From: Clostridium sp. SM-530-WT-3G
GTDB taxonomy: Bacteria; Bacillota; Clostridia; Clostridiales; Clostridiaceae
Reading direction: 5' to 3'
DNA: 64,000 nt
Assembly (NCBI RefSeq): GCF_012843905.1
Contig: NZ_JABAGC010000002.1
Location: 62,001 to 126,000, forward strand
Part shown: in pieces, positions 1-9,540 of the stretch
How positions within the stretch are numbered: the first letter of the stretch is position 1
Layout: each line of letters begins with the position of its first letter
Made by a program: the position numbers and the translations under genes
Notes under the pieces: model-generated
What the model was told of the DNA's origin: nothing
What the model saw: the letters and a program-made list of their open reading frames with translations, nothing else
Database searches by the model: none

Positions 1-743
1 ATAATATTTTACAAAAATCTGGTACAGAACCGGTAGTGTTTCAAGATATATGTAAGCTTTTAAGTGAAGTTTTAGAGTGTAATGTTTACATAATAAGCAG
101 AAAAGGTAAAGTGCTTGGATATACATTTGGAAAAGATTTTGAATGTGAGGCTATGAAGAAGAAGGTAATCGAAGATAAAAGATTCCCTGAAGACTATAAT
201 AAGACTCTTATGAATGTAAATGAAGCGATAGCCAATGTTCCTAATGAAGGTAGATGCGTTTTTGAAGAAATAGGAAAATGTAAAAAAGTAGATAAATTAT
301 CTACGGTAATTCCTATTATTGGAAACAGAGAAAGGTTAGGAACTCTGATACTTGCCAGATTTGGCAATGCATTTACTGATGATGATTTAGTATTAGTTGA
401 GTATAGTGCTACAATTGTAGGAATGGAAATGCTTAGAGCAATGCAGGACGAATTAGAAGAGGAAGCGAGAAAGAAAGCAGTAGTACAACTTGCAATTGGA
501 ACTCTTTCGTATTCGGAATTAGAAGCAGTTGAACATATATTTAATGAACTTAACGGTAATGAAGGATTGCTTGTTGCATCTAAAATAGCAGATAAAGTTG
601 GAATAACTCGTAGTGTTATAGTAAATGCCTTAAGAAAGTTTGAAAGTGCGGGAGTTATTGAATCGCGCTCTCTTGGAATGAAGGGTACATATATTAGAAT
701 TCTAAATGAAAAGTTAGTAGAAGAATTAAAAAGAATAAAATAA
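1..743 (+). CDS. codY: CodY, GTP/branched-chain amino acid-responsive global repressor (5' partial)
   Basis: CodY represses stationary-phase and nutrient-adaptation genes and senses GTP and branched-chain amino acids through an N-terminal GAF domain. The reading frame is open from the window edge (first full codon at 3) and encodes the family residues [14 protein letters not shown] before the GTG at 36, so that GTG is internal and the true start lies outside the window. The visible part has the GAF domain, then a C-terminal winged helix-turn-helix ([20 protein letters not shown]) expected to bind the CodY box. About 247 residues are visible, against a usual 255-260. It is followed by its own terminator and stands apart from rpsB. 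Identification is very secure. Confidence 0.97.
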   Translation, partial: NILQKSGTEPVVFQDICKLLSEVLECNVYIISRKGKVLGYTFGKDFECEAMKKKVIEDKRFPEDYNKTLMNVNEAIANVPNEGRCVFEEIGKCKKVDKLSTVIPIIGNRERLGTLILARFGNAFTDDDLVLVEYSATIVGMEMLRAMQDELEEEARKKAVVQLAIGTLSYSELEAVEHIFNELNGNEGLLVASKIADKVGITRSVIVNALRKFESAGVIESRSLGMKGTYIRILNEKLVEELKRIK

Positions 744-760
744 TTCTTCTTACACTATAT

Positions 761-805
761 AGCAGTTTTAATAATAAAGAATATTATTAAAGCTGCTATT
801 TTTTT
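761..805 (+). terminator. Intrinsic terminator of codY
   Basis: A 15-bp stem with one G-U pair (agcagttttaataat / attattaaagctgct) is followed by seven T. It ends the codY transcript. Confidence 0.9.
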
Positions 806-956
806 GTATAGAAATATTATAAATGTTAAATATATAAATTGTAATGCTTTAAAAGTATTTTGTTATGTATTTACTACGATAAATAACAATTATATTGTCA
901 TAAAAGTACAGTATGATGTCTTTTGACATAAAGCATTAAAAAAAGAAAAATTTTTG

Positions 957-985
957 TTGATAGGATAGATACCTTGTGATATACT
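957..985 (+). promoter_or_regulatory. Vegetative promoter of rpsB-tsf
   Basis: TTGATA (957-962), 17-nt spacer, TATACT (980-985) with an extended -10 TG at 977-978. The predicted start near 992 gives a leader of about 100 nt before rpsB. The stretch from 806 to 956 holds nothing else that I recognise. Confidence 0.8.
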
Positions 986-1006
986 ATCTAAGGTAATAAA
1001 TACACA

Positions 1007-1068
1007 CACTATCCAATTCATAAATATGGTGACTCTATTTAGAGGGAATTTATGAGCTAAAGATAGTG
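1007..1068 (+). promoter_or_regulatory. Structured 5' leader of rpsB (candidate S2 autoregulatory RNA)
   Basis: Three nested stems are visible: cactatc (1007-1013) with gatagtg (1062-1068), tcataaat (1018-1025) with atttatga (1048-1055), and a small ctct/agag hairpin at 1033-1044. There is no T-run, so it is not a terminator. Many ribosomal protein operons are autoregulated through such leaders; that this one binds S2 is inference from position only. Confidence 0.5.
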
Positions 1069-1094
1069 GAGGTAAAAACCAAGGAGGTAACAAA

Positions 1095-1796
1095 ATGTCA
1101 GTAATATCAATGAAACAATTATTAGAAGCAGGTGTACATTTCGGACACCAAACTAGAAGATGGAATCCTAAAATGGCTCCATATATCTTCACAGAAAGAA
1201 ACGGAATCTATATAATAGATTTACAAAAAACAGTTAAGAAAGCTGAAGAAGCTTACAACTTCATAAAAGAAGTAGCTGCAGAAGGTAAAGATATATTATT
1301 CGTAGGAACTAAGAAACAAGCTCAAGAAGCTATCCAAGAAGAAGCTGTAAGAAGTAACATGCACTTCGTAAACAACAGATGGTTAGGTGGAATGTTAACA
1401 AACTTCACTACTATCAAGAGCAGAATCAGAAAGTTAGAAGAAATCGAAAAAATGCAAGAAGATGGTACTTTTGAAGTTCTTCCAAAGAAAGAAGTTATCA
1501 AATTAAAGGGAGAATTAGAAAAGTTAGAAAAGAATCTTGGCGGTATCAGAAACTTAGATGCTTCAAACGTTGGAGCTATGTTCGTAGTTGACCCAAGAAA
1601 AGAAAAGAATGCTATATCAGAAGCTAAAATTTTAGGAATACCAGTAGTTGCTATCGTAGATACTAACTGCGATCCTGAAGAAGTTGATTACGTAATCCCA
1701 GGTAACGATGATGCTATCAGAGCTGTTAAATTAATAACTGCTAAAATGGCTGATGCTATTATCGAAGGAAGACAAGGCGAACAATTAGCTGAATAA
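1095..1796 (+). CDS. rpsB: 30S ribosomal protein S2
   Basis: S2 binds late in 30S assembly, near the S1 docking site. The 233-residue length and the start [20 protein letters not shown] are diagnostic of the bacterial family; [10 protein letters not shown] and the VDPRKE segment are also canonical. The start ATG follows aaggaggt at an ideal distance. The gene opens the rpsB-tsf pair and has its own strong promoter and folded leader. Codon choice is visibly biased (AGA, GTT, TTA, AAC, TTC), as expected for a highly expressed gene. Confidence 0.98.
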   Translation: MSVISMKQLLEAGVHFGHQTRRWNPKMAPYIFTERNGIYIIDLQKTVKKAEEAYNFIKEVAAEGKDILFVGTKKQAQEAIQEEAVRSNMHFVNNRWLGGMLTNFTTIKSRIRKLEEIEKMQEDGTFEVLPKKEVIKLKGELEKLEKNLGGIRNLDASNVGAMFVVDPRKEKNAISEAKILGIPVVAIVDTNCDPEEVDYVIPGNDDAIRAVKLITAKMADAIIEGRQGEQLAE

Positions 1797-1806
1797 TTTA
1801 GATATA

Positions 1807-1844
1807 CAAAAGGGTGAGTGAAGGCCACTTCAGTTGCCCTTTTG
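1807..1844 (+). terminator. rpsB-tsf intergenic hairpin (partial attenuator?)
   Basis: caaaaggg (1807-1814) pairs perfectly with cccttttg (1837-1844), with a smaller inner stem. Only four T lie in the 3' arm and no long T-run follows, so it may act as a leaky terminator or RNA processing site between rpsB and tsf. Confidence 0.5.
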
Positions 1845-1888
1845 CTAAATTATACGGATTACTTTTTAATATTGAGGAGGAATTTATA

Positions 1889-2806
1889 ATGGCAAATATA
1901 AGTGCACAATTAGTTAAAGAACTAAGAGAAATGACTGGAGCTAAAATGATGGATTGTAAAAAAGCTCTAGTTGCTACTGAAGGAAACATCGATAAGGCTA
2001 TCGAATTTTTAAGAGAAAAAGGACTTGCAGATGCAGCTAAAAAATCAGGAAGAGTTGCTGCTGAAGGTATAGTTAAGACATATATTTCAGAAGATAAGAA
2101 AGCTGGAGCAGTTTTAGAATTCAACTGTGAAACTGACTTCGTTGCTGCAAATGACGAATTTATAGCATTTGCTGACAGATTAGCTCAAATGGTAGTTGAA
2201 AAGAATCCTGCAAATGTTGAAGCTTTATCAAACGAAATGTTCGATGAAAACACAACTGTTGCTGATGCTTTAAAAGCATTAATCGCTAAATTAGGTGAAA
2301 ACATGACTATCAGAAGATTCACTAGATTCTCTATTGAAAACGGAATAGTTAAGAGCTACATCCACGGTGGTGGAAGAATCGGAGTTTTAGTAGAATTAGG
2401 ATGCGATACTAATAGCGACGTTTTAGATGAAGTTGCTAAAGAAGTATGTATGCAAATAGCTGCTGCAAACCCATTATTCTTAAGTGAAGATCAAGTAGAT
2501 GCTGCTTCAATTGAAAAAGAAAAAGAAATCTACAGAGTTCAAGCTTTAAATGAAGGAAAACCAGAAAATATCGTTGAAAAAATGGTAGAAGGTAGAATTA
2601 AGAAGTACTACAAAGAAGTTTGTCTTTTAGACCAACTTTGGGTTAAAGATAACGACAAGACAATTGCTAAGTTCTTAGCAGAAAAATCTAAAGAAGTAGG
2701 TTCTCCAATCTCTATAACAAGATTCGTTAGATATGAAAGAGGAGAAGGAATCGAAGTTGAAAAAGTAGACTTTGCTGCTGAAGTTGCTGCGCAAATGGGT
2801 AAATAG
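1889..2806 (+). CDS. tsf: Translation elongation factor Ts
   Basis: EF-Ts recycles EF-Tu by exchanging GDP for GTP. The protein opens with the typical N-terminal domain ([25 protein letters not shown], here [20 protein letters not shown]), followed by the TDFVA motif of the core domain ([11 protein letters not shown]). The ATG at 1889, behind gaggaggaattt, gives 305 residues. An upstream in-frame GTG at 1814 lies inside the intergenic hairpin and would add 25 non-homologous residues, so I rejected it. It is co-transcribed with rpsB through a leaky hairpin and closed by a strong terminator. Confidence 0.98.
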   Translation: MANISAQLVKELREMTGAKMMDCKKALVATEGNIDKAIEFLREKGLADAAKKSGRVAAEGIVKTYISEDKKAGAVLEFNCETDFVAANDEFIAFADRLAQMVVEKNPANVEALSNEMFDENTTVADALKALIAKLGENMTIRRFTRFSIENGIVKSYIHGGGRIGVLVELGCDTNSDVLDEVAKEVCMQIAAANPLFLSEDQVDAASIEKEKEIYRVQALNEGKPENIVEKMVEGRIKKYYKEVCLLDQLWVKDNDKTIAKFLAEKSKEVGSPISITRFVRYERGEGIEVEKVDFAAEVAAQMGK

Positions 2807-2817
2807 TTTTCAACTAA

Positions 2818-2847
2818 AGAGAGAACACTTTGTGTTCTCTTTTTTTG
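2818..2847 (+). terminator. Intrinsic terminator of rpsB-tsf
   Basis: agagaacac / gtgttctct stem with a 3-nt loop, followed by a run of T. Confidence 0.92.
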
Positions 2848-2896
2848 AAAATATACATAAAAATTAATATGAGCTTTTTAATATATCAGGAGGTAA

Positions 2897-3616
<720 letters not shown>

Positions 3617-3626
3617 GAGGTATATC

Positions 3627-4184
3627 ATGATTAAAGACATTATTAAAACTGCAGAAGAAAAAATGCATAAGACAATTTCTGTACTAGAAGAAGACTTAGC
3701 GACAATGAAAGCTGGAAGAGCAAATCCTACAATGCTTGATAAGATTCAAGTTGAGTATTATGGAAGCATGTGTCCACTAAGCCAAGTGGCAAATGTTTCA
3801 GCTCCAGAACCAAGAGTGCTTATGATAACTCCATGGGAAAAACCATTATTAAAAGATATTGAAAGAGCAATATTAAAATCAGATTTAGGCATGAACCCAT
3901 CAAATGATGGTTCAGTAATAAGACTAGTTGTTCCTGAATTAACAGAAGAAACAAGAAAAGCTCTTGTTAAGAAGGTTAAGAAAACAGGAGAAGATGCTAA
4001 AGTAGCTATAAGATCTATAAGAAAGAATGCTAATGATAAGATTAAAGCATTAAAGAAAGATTCTGATATATCAGAAGATGAAATTAAAAAAGGCGAAGAT
4101 CAAGTTCAAAAGAAAACTGATGCAGTAGTTAAAGAAATAGATGTTATAATAACAGCAAAAGAAAAAGAGGTTATGTCTGTATAA
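3627..4184 (+). CDS. frr: Ribosome recycling factor
   Basis: RRF works with EF-G to split post-termination ribosomes. The protein is 185 residues, all helical domain I plus the small domain II. It carries the conserved LATMKAGRANP segment near residue 30 and a Lys-rich C-terminal helix (RKNANDKIKALKKD). It starts 10 bp after pyrH with its own aggaggt, and a strong terminator follows. Confidence 0.98.
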   Translation: MIKDIIKTAEEKMHKTISVLEEDLATMKAGRANPTMLDKIQVEYYGSMCPLSQVANVSAPEPRVLMITPWEKPLLKDIERAILKSDLGMNPSNDGSVIRLVVPELTEETRKALVKKVKKTGEDAKVAIRSIRKNANDKIKALKKDSDISEDEIKKGEDQVQKKTDAVVKEIDVIITAKEKEVMSV

Positions 4185-4189
4185 TTCTC

Positions 4190-4217
4190 AAAAAAACCTG
4201 CTTTTAGCAGGTTTTTT
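4190..4217 (+). terminator. Intrinsic terminator of pyrH-frr
   Basis: aaaaaacctgc / gcaggtttttt with a 5-nt loop and T6. Confidence 0.93.
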
Positions 4218-4264
4218 AATTAATATTGATAAATTATCTTTACCTTATGTATAGGGGGGAAATG

Positions 4265-5023
4265 ATGTTAAAGTTATTTAAATCAAAAGAAAGTGAAAAT
4301 CAAGATATTGTATTAGATATGGATAGAATACCTAATCATATTGCAATAATTATGGATGGTAATGGAAGATGGGCTAAAGAAAGAGGTCTTCCAAGAGGTA
4401 TGGGACATAAAGCAGGAGTTGAAACAATTAGAATAGTACTTAAGGAAGCTGTTAGATTAGGTGTTAAAAACTTAACATTATATGCATTTTCAACTGAAAA
4501 CTGGGCAAGGCCTAAGGAAGAAGTTAGAGGTATAATGAAGCTTTTGGTTACATATTTAAAAAAAGAATTAAAAGAATGTAATGAAAATGGTGTGAAGATG
4601 AACGTCTTAGGAGACATTACAAGACTTCCAGAAGAATGTCAAGTTGCTCTTCATGAGGCTTTAGAAACTACTAAAAATAATACTACAATTAATCTTAACT
4701 TTGCATTAAACTATGGTGGAAGAGCTGAGATAGTTAGAGCATTTAAGCTTATTACAGAAGATATTAATAAAAATAAGATTTCTGAAGAAGATATTAATGA
4801 AGAGCTTATAAGTAGTTATTTATATACTAGTGGAATTCCAGATCCAGATATAATTATAAGACCATCTGGTGAGCAAAGATTAAGTAATTTCTTATTATGG
4901 CAGTGTGCATATTCGGAATTCTGGTATTCTAATATAAATTGGCCAGATTTTAAAGAAGAAGATTTAAGACGTGCGATATACGATTTTCAAAATAGAGATA
5001 GACGTTTTGGAAAAGTTAAGTAG
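4265..5023 (+). CDS. uppS: Undecaprenyl diphosphate synthase (cis-prenyltransferase)
   Basis: UppS extends farnesyl-PP with isopentenyl-PP to C55-PP, the lipid carrier for peptidoglycan and other cell-wall polymers. The catalytic IIMDGNGRWA motif is at about residues 28-37 (Asp31), and the C-terminal signature RPSGEQRLSNFLLWQ is intact. Two adjacent ATGs (4262, 4265) follow the ggggg Shine-Dalgarno; the second has the better spacing and gives 252 residues. The upstream TTG at 4226 lacks a binding site. cdsA follows 6-15 bp downstream, so lipid carrier and phospholipid synthesis are coupled. Confidence 0.97.
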   Translation: MLKLFKSKESENQDIVLDMDRIPNHIAIIMDGNGRWAKERGLPRGMGHKAGVETIRIVLKEAVRLGVKNLTLYAFSTENWARPKEEVRGIMKLLVTYLKKELKECNENGVKMNVLGDITRLPEECQVALHEALETTKNNTTINLNFALNYGGRAEIVRAFKLITEDINKNKISEEDINEELISSYLYTSGIPDPDIIIRPSGEQRLSNFLLWQCAYSEFWYSNINWPDFKEEDLRRAIYDFQNRDRRFGKVK

Positions 5024-5038
5024 AAGGGAGTGTGTACT

Positions 5039-5833
5039 TTGAAATCTAATAATAGATATTTAGGTGCAGCAATGATTGCTCCATTTATAATTTTTATTTT
5101 TCTTGGAGGAATATATCTCAAATGCTTTATTTTTGCATTATCTCTAATGGCTATGTGGGAATTTTATAATGCACTTAAGGCAAAAGAATTTAAACCTGTA
5201 GCAATAGCTGGTTATGCTCTTTTAATTTTATATTATCTTATAAATAATAACTTTGAGAAGATGATGTATATATTAGTTGCTGCTACATTTATATTACTTA
5301 TAATTCCTGTAATAAATCTTAAGTATACATTTATAGATATATCTTTGACATTGCTTGGGTTTATGTATGGCGGTATATTATTTAGCACTGTATATTTAGT
5401 AAATGCTAAACCATCAGGAGCATTTTTAGTATGGCTTATATTTATTGGTTCATGGCTTTCTGATACTGCAGCATATTATAGTGGAAGATTTTTTGGAAAA
5501 CATAAATTATGTCCAAAGGTATCACCTAAGAAAACAGTAGAAGGTTCTATAGGAGGGCTTATTGGAGCAACAATATTCAGTGGAATATATGGGATTATAA
5601 TTTCAAGATATACAAACGTAATGCCTGTAATTCATTACTTTCTTATAGGAGCTTTATGTGGAATCTTTGGTCAATTTGGAGATTTGGTTGCGTCTTCTAT
5701 AAAAAGATATGTGGGAATAAAAGATTATAGTAATCTTATTCCAGGTCATGGTGGTATTCTTGATAGATTTGACAGTATAATATTTTCAGCAACAGTAATA
5801 TTTTATTACTTAACATTTATTGTGAAAATATAA
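5039..5833 (+). CDS. cdsA: Phosphatidate cytidylyltransferase (CDP-diglyceride synthase)
   Basis: CdsA makes CDP-diacylglycerol from phosphatidate and CTP, feeding PgsA (30262 in this window). It is a polytopic membrane protein with about eight hydrophobic segments and the C-terminal family signature beginning SDTAAYY...GKHKLCPKVSPKKT and ending GGILDRFDS. I chose the TTG at 5039 because it lies 9 nt after agaaggga; the GTG at 5030 overlaps that site. Length is 264 residues. It ends at a long terminator, so the next gene is a separate unit. Confidence 0.95.
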   Translation: MKSNNRYLGAAMIAPFIIFIFLGGIYLKCFIFALSLMAMWEFYNALKAKEFKPVAIAGYALLILYYLINNNFEKMMYILVAATFILLIIPVINLKYTFIDISLTLLGFMYGGILFSTVYLVNAKPSGAFLVWLIFIGSWLSDTAAYYSGRFFGKHKLCPKVSPKKTVEGSIGGLIGATIFSGIYGIIISRYTNVMPVIHYFLIGALCGIFGQFGDLVASSIKRYVGIKDYSNLIPGHGGILDRFDSIIFSATVIFYYLTFIVKI

Positions 5834-5836
5834 TTT

Positions 5837-5892
5837 AAATCATAAATTTCTAATGGAAATTTTATTGTCCATTAGAAATTTATGATTTTTTA
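5837..5892 (+). terminator. Long intrinsic terminator of uppS-cdsA
   Basis: A perfect 21-bp stem (5837-5857 with 5868-5888), 10-nt loop and following T-run. Confidence 0.93.
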
Positions 5893-5969
5893 TTTTGTAT
5901 TAATTTTACCTAAGTTTTAAGAAGAAATAAAATGCATATAATTTATAGAAAATAAATTTATATTTGGGG

Positions 5970-6938
5970 GTGAATAAAATTTTAACATCATATAAAAAAC
6001 TAATTTCTTTATTAATTTGTTTTCTCGTATTTGCATGCATAACTTTATTTATAAAATATTATTTTAAACCATTTATTTTAGTTTTAATTATGGCTATAAT
6101 CTGTGCCCCAATATATGGACTTATGAATAATTTGAACATACCAGAAAAGATATCAGGAGCTTTATGTATAGCGATTATAAATATATTACTGATACTTTTT
6201 ATAATATATTTGGGAAATGAAATCTTTAATTTAGGAAAGAATATATATAGTAAGAACTTGGAGTTTATAAATACATTAATTAAAGATATATCAATGGCTT
6301 TAAATGTTGATATAAGTAATTTGAAGATAGGCAAAAGTGTATTTTCAATAATAAGTGATAAGGGGTTAAGACAAGGTGCTATAAGTACTGGGGAAATGAT
6401 ATTAGCTTATTTTATGGCTAATATATGCACATATTTTATACTTGTGGATAGAAAATATATAATTGAAATATTTGAACTTCTTTTTCCAAAGAATCTTACA
6501 AATAAGTTTATGAACCACAAAAATAATTTTAAACATATGATTGTTATTGAAGGTATTCTAGTTTTGATTTCTATATTTGAGATAATTGTTGGGTTTACAA
6601 TACTTGGTATACCTAATGGTTTTATGCTTGGAATAGTATGTGGTGTATTAGATATACTTCCCTATGTTGGAACTATAATTGTATTTATTCCAATTATAAT
6701 ATACAATATTATAATGAAAAAGTATATTACTGCAATTGGGCTTGTATGCTTATATATATTAATACAGGTAGTTAGAGAAGTGCTAGAAGCTAAATTTTTA
6801 GGAGCTAAATTAGATATTCATCCTCTTGTAATTTTAATATCTATTTATGTAGGAATGAATATATTTGGTATACTTGGAATGATAGCTGGGCCCATGTATA
6901 GTATTATTGCAAAAGAAATAATATACAGTACTGAGTGA
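5970..6938 (+). CDS. AI-2E/PerM-family membrane transporter-like protein
   Basis: A polytopic membrane protein with 7-8 hydrophobic segments in the order typical of the AI-2E family transporter superfamily (PF01594; TqsA/YtvI/PerM-type). The C-terminal half carries the family pattern IPNGFMLGIVCGVLDILPYVG, then IIxQ...LxPKxxG-like VREVLEAKFLGAKLDIHPLVI. Substrate is unknown. The start is uncertain: TTG 5964 and GTG 5970 are buried in a perfect ggggg site, which would best serve an ATT codon at 5979. The gene sits between cdsA and dxr, which are usually neighbours in this group (from memory), so it may be an insertion. It probably shares its transcript with dxr, 32 bp downstream. Confidence 0.8.
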   Translation: MNKILTSYKKLISLLICFLVFACITLFIKYYFKPFILVLIMAIICAPIYGLMNNLNIPEKISGALCIAIINILLILFIIYLGNEIFNLGKNIYSKNLEFINTLIKDISMALNVDISNLKIGKSVFSIISDKGLRQGAISTGEMILAYFMANICTYFILVDRKYIIEIFELLFPKNLTNKFMNHKNNFKHMIVIEGILVLISIFEIIVGFTILGIPNGFMLGIVCGVLDILPYVGTIIVFIPIIIYNIIMKKYITAIGLVCLYILIQVVREVLEAKFLGAKLDIHPLVILISIYVGMNIFGILGMIAGPMYSIIAKEIIYSTE

Positions 6939-6970
6939 TGTATTTGTATATTTTAGGAGGGAATTAAAAA

Positions 6971-8131
6971 ATGAGAAAACTTTCGATACTAGGGGTCACA
7001 GGTTCTATAGGAACTCAAACTCTTGATGTACTAAGAAATTCAAGTGAAAAATTAGAATTAATAGGGATTACTGCAAACACATCAGTAAGAAAAATAACTG
7101 AAATAATAGAAGAATTTAATCCAAAGTATGTTGGTATGATGGATAAAAATTCAGCTGAAGAAGTAAGATTATATTGTAATAAAAATAATAAAAATATTAT
7201 AGTCCTTGATGGAATTGAAGGATTAAATAAAATAGCAACTTTAGATGAAATTGACATAGTAGTGACATCTGTAGTTGGTATGATAGGATTAGAACCAACT
7301 ATAAAAGCCATAGAAGCTGGAAAGGATATTGCTCTTGCAAATAAGGAAACACTAGTAGTTGCTGGCGAAATTGTAATGAAGGCAGCAAAAGAACATAATG
7401 TTAAAATTCTTCCAGTAGATTCTGAACATAGTGCTATTGAGCAGTCGTTGAAAGAAAATAGCCTTGATACATTAAGAAAAATAATTTTAACTGCATCAGG
7501 AGGGCCTTTTAGAGGTAAAACTACAGAAGAATTAACTAATATTAGAGTGGAAGATGCATTAAAGCATCCAAAATGGAATATGGGAAGAAAGATATCTATA
7601 GATTCAGCAACTCTCATGAATAAAGGACTTGAAGTAATAGAGGCTCATTGGCTTTTTGATTGTGATTATGATAATATTCAAGTATTAGTACATCCACAAA
7701 GTATTATTCATTCAATGGTGGAGTATATTGATGGAAGTATAATAGCACAGCTCGGAGCTCAAGATATGAGGCTTCCTATACAATATGCACTGAATTATGA
7801 GGAAAGAAAAGAACTTGTAGCAGATACTATAGATTTTTATGAAATAGCTCAGCTTACTTTTGAAAAACCTGATATAGATACATTTAAATGCTTGAAGCTT
7901 GCATTTGAAGCTGGCAAAAAGGGTGGACTTATGCCTACTATATTAAATGGTGCAAATGAAGCTGCAGTAGAATTGTTTTTAGATGAAAAAATAAGTTTTC
8001 TTAGAATTCCACAGCTTATAGAAATGGCTATGAGAAATTTTGAGGAGGATGGAAGAAAAGAATTGACATTAGAAAATATTATTGATTTAGACAAAAGGGT
8101 TAAGGCATATGTAATAGAAAATGCCAATTAA
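6971..8131 (+). CDS. dxr: 1-deoxy-D-xylulose 5-phosphate reductoisomerase
   Basis: Dxr converts DXP to 2-C-methyl-D-erythritol 4-phosphate with NADPH, the first committed step of the MEP isoprenoid pathway; IspG (9541) acts later in the same pathway. The NADPH-binding GVTGSIGTQT is at residues 8-17. The PVDSEHSAI metal/substrate motif, ASGGPFRG loop and HPKWNMGRKISIDSATLMNKG segment are intact. Length is 386. A gaggg site precedes the ATG. rseP starts 17 bp downstream, the usual dxr-rseP pairing. Confidence 0.97.
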   Translation: MRKLSILGVTGSIGTQTLDVLRNSSEKLELIGITANTSVRKITEIIEEFNPKYVGMMDKNSAEEVRLYCNKNNKNIIVLDGIEGLNKIATLDEIDIVVTSVVGMIGLEPTIKAIEAGKDIALANKETLVVAGEIVMKAAKEHNVKILPVDSEHSAIEQSLKENSLDTLRKIILTASGGPFRGKTTEELTNIRVEDALKHPKWNMGRKISIDSATLMNKGLEVIEAHWLFDCDYDNIQVLVHPQSIIHSMVEYIDGSIIAQLGAQDMRLPIQYALNYEERKELVADTIDFYEIAQLTFEKPDIDTFKCLKLAFEAGKKGGLMPTILNGANEAAVELFLDEKISFLRIPQLIEMAMRNFEEDGRKELTLENIIDLDKRVKAYVIENAN

Positions 8132-8148
8132 GGAGGAAGAGAAGATAT

Positions 8149-9159
8149 ATGTATATAATTTTAGCTATATTAGCTTTTGGAGTTCTGATATTTGTTCATG
8201 AACTAGGTCATTTTACATTAGCTAAGATAAATGGTGTAAAGGTTGAGGAATTTTCAATTGGTATGGGACCTAAGATAATTTCTAAACAATACAAGGATAC
8301 TAAATATTCATTAGGAATACTTCCTATAGGTGGATATGTAAAAATGCTTGGTGAAGAAGATGAAAGTGAAGATCCAGATAGCTTTTCAGCTAAATCACCA
8401 CTTAGAAGAATTACAATAATAGTTGCAGGGGTAATAATGAATTATATTCTTGCAATATGCATATTTACAGCTTTTATAAGTAATTTTGGGTATACAAAAA
8501 CTGAGGCTATGAATGTTGTTCAAGGATCTCCAGCTTATGAAAGTGGTATTCGAGATGGAGATAAGTTCTTGAAGGTAAATGGGCTTAAAGTTTTTACTCA
8601 AGATGATATTTCGGCAGGTGTATTATTATCATATGGGAAGCCAGTAGAAATGATTATTGAAAGTAATGGTGAGAAGAAAGAATTAACAGTTACACCTGGA
8701 TTAGATGAAAATAATCAATATAAAATAGGTGTGTCTTTTGAAAGAGTTCAAAATCCAGGACTTTTAACTAGTTTTGAGCAAAGTTTTAAACAGACTGCAT
8801 CGCTTGTATCTCAAACATTTAAAGGACTTGGAATGATATTTACAGGAAAGGCAAACTTAAAGACTGATGTGGGTGGACCAGTTACTATTGTAAAAATGTC
8901 TGCAGCAACAGCTAAAGCAGGTATATGGCCTTTATTATACTTCACTGCTTTTTTAAGTGTTAACCTTGCTGTATTTAATTTATTACCATTCCCAGCATTA
9001 GATGGAGGCTGGACTGTAATATTATTAATTGAGCTAATAACAAGAAGAAAAGTTCCAGATAAGATTGTAGGGGCACTTAATTATATTGGTTTTGCAATAT
9101 TAATAGGTCTTATGATTCTTGTAACAGCAAAGGATATATTATTCCCAGTAAATTTCTAA
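8149..9159 (+). CDS. rseP: Site-2 zinc metalloprotease (RseP/RasP/MmpA family)
   Basis: An intramembrane protease that cleaves anti-sigma factors and other single-span substrates after a first cut by another protease. The zinc motif HELGH is at residues 17-21 in the first membrane segment. A PDZ domain lies around residues 110-185, and the third zinc ligand is in NLLPFPALDGG near 276-286. Length 336 is normal for Gram-positive RasP. It is co-transcribed with dxr and closed by a terminator. Confidence 0.96.
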   Translation: MYIILAILAFGVLIFVHELGHFTLAKINGVKVEEFSIGMGPKIISKQYKDTKYSLGILPIGGYVKMLGEEDESEDPDSFSAKSPLRRITIIVAGVIMNYILAICIFTAFISNFGYTKTEAMNVVQGSPAYESGIRDGDKFLKVNGLKVFTQDDISAGVLLSYGKPVEMIIESNGEKKELTVTPGLDENNQYKIGVSFERVQNPGLLTSFEQSFKQTASLVSQTFKGLGMIFTGKANLKTDVGGPVTIVKMSAATAKAGIWPLLYFTAFLSVNLAVFNLLPFPALDGGWTVILLIELITRRKVPDKIVGALNYIGFAILIGLMILVTAKDILFPVNF

Positions 9160-9170
9160 TGTATAAATAA

Positions 9171-9215
9171 AAAAATCCTGTTTATCAACTGAAAATTGAT
9201 AAACGGGATTTTTTT
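9171..9215 (+). terminator. Intrinsic terminator of dxr-rseP
   Basis: aaaaatcctgtttatcaa pairs with ttgataaacgggattttt (one G-U), followed by T7. Confidence 0.93.
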
Positions 9216-9340
9216 GTTTGTAATTGAAATCTTAGGTTAAGTATTTGTATCAGAAGTAATTTTATTGATATATATATTGAAATTTATTTGCAATAAAAGT
9301 GATATAAAAAGTTATATTATATCTTTAATATATTTTAGGT

Positions 9341-9421
9341 ATGAACAGCAGCTTTACTGGGATATCAGATGTTCAGATCGAACTTTTAAAGATGATGGTA
9401 TATGGATTAAGTAATAACTAA
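9341..9421 (+). other. Possible 26-codon ORF upstream of ispG
   Basis: In the 380-nt gap between rseP and ispG, an ATG opens a 26-codon frame whose product has an amphipathic, protein-like composition (MNSSFTGISDVQIELLKMMV then YGLSNN). The flanking DNA is AT-rich and non-coding, while this stretch has visibly higher GC and coding-like codons. There is no good ribosome binding site (only aggt touching the ATG). It could be a decayed gene fragment or a small peptide gene. I do not recognise it. Nothing else is evident in the gap besides the upstream terminator. Confidence 0.25.
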
Positions 9422-9540
9422 AAAATGGTGATAAAACTATAAAGTTTACAACAATACTATAAAGATATATAATTACAACATCAGATTAGAAATAATTATA
9501 GATTCAATATATATGCTGAATAAATAAGAGGTGAAGATAC

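Noticed and set aside
36-743. codY starting at GTG 36
   Set aside because: Upstream in-frame codons encode the conserved CodY N-terminus, so the gene is cut by the window edge.
1814-1888. 25-codon N-terminal extension of tsf from GTG 1814
   Set aside because: It lies in the intergenic hairpin, has no ribosome binding site and no homology; ATG 1889 has a perfect site.
7015-7617. 200-codon minus-strand frame opposite dxr
   Set aside because: It is an antisense shadow of a clear dxr gene, Ser/Ile/Phe-rich with no ribosome binding site.
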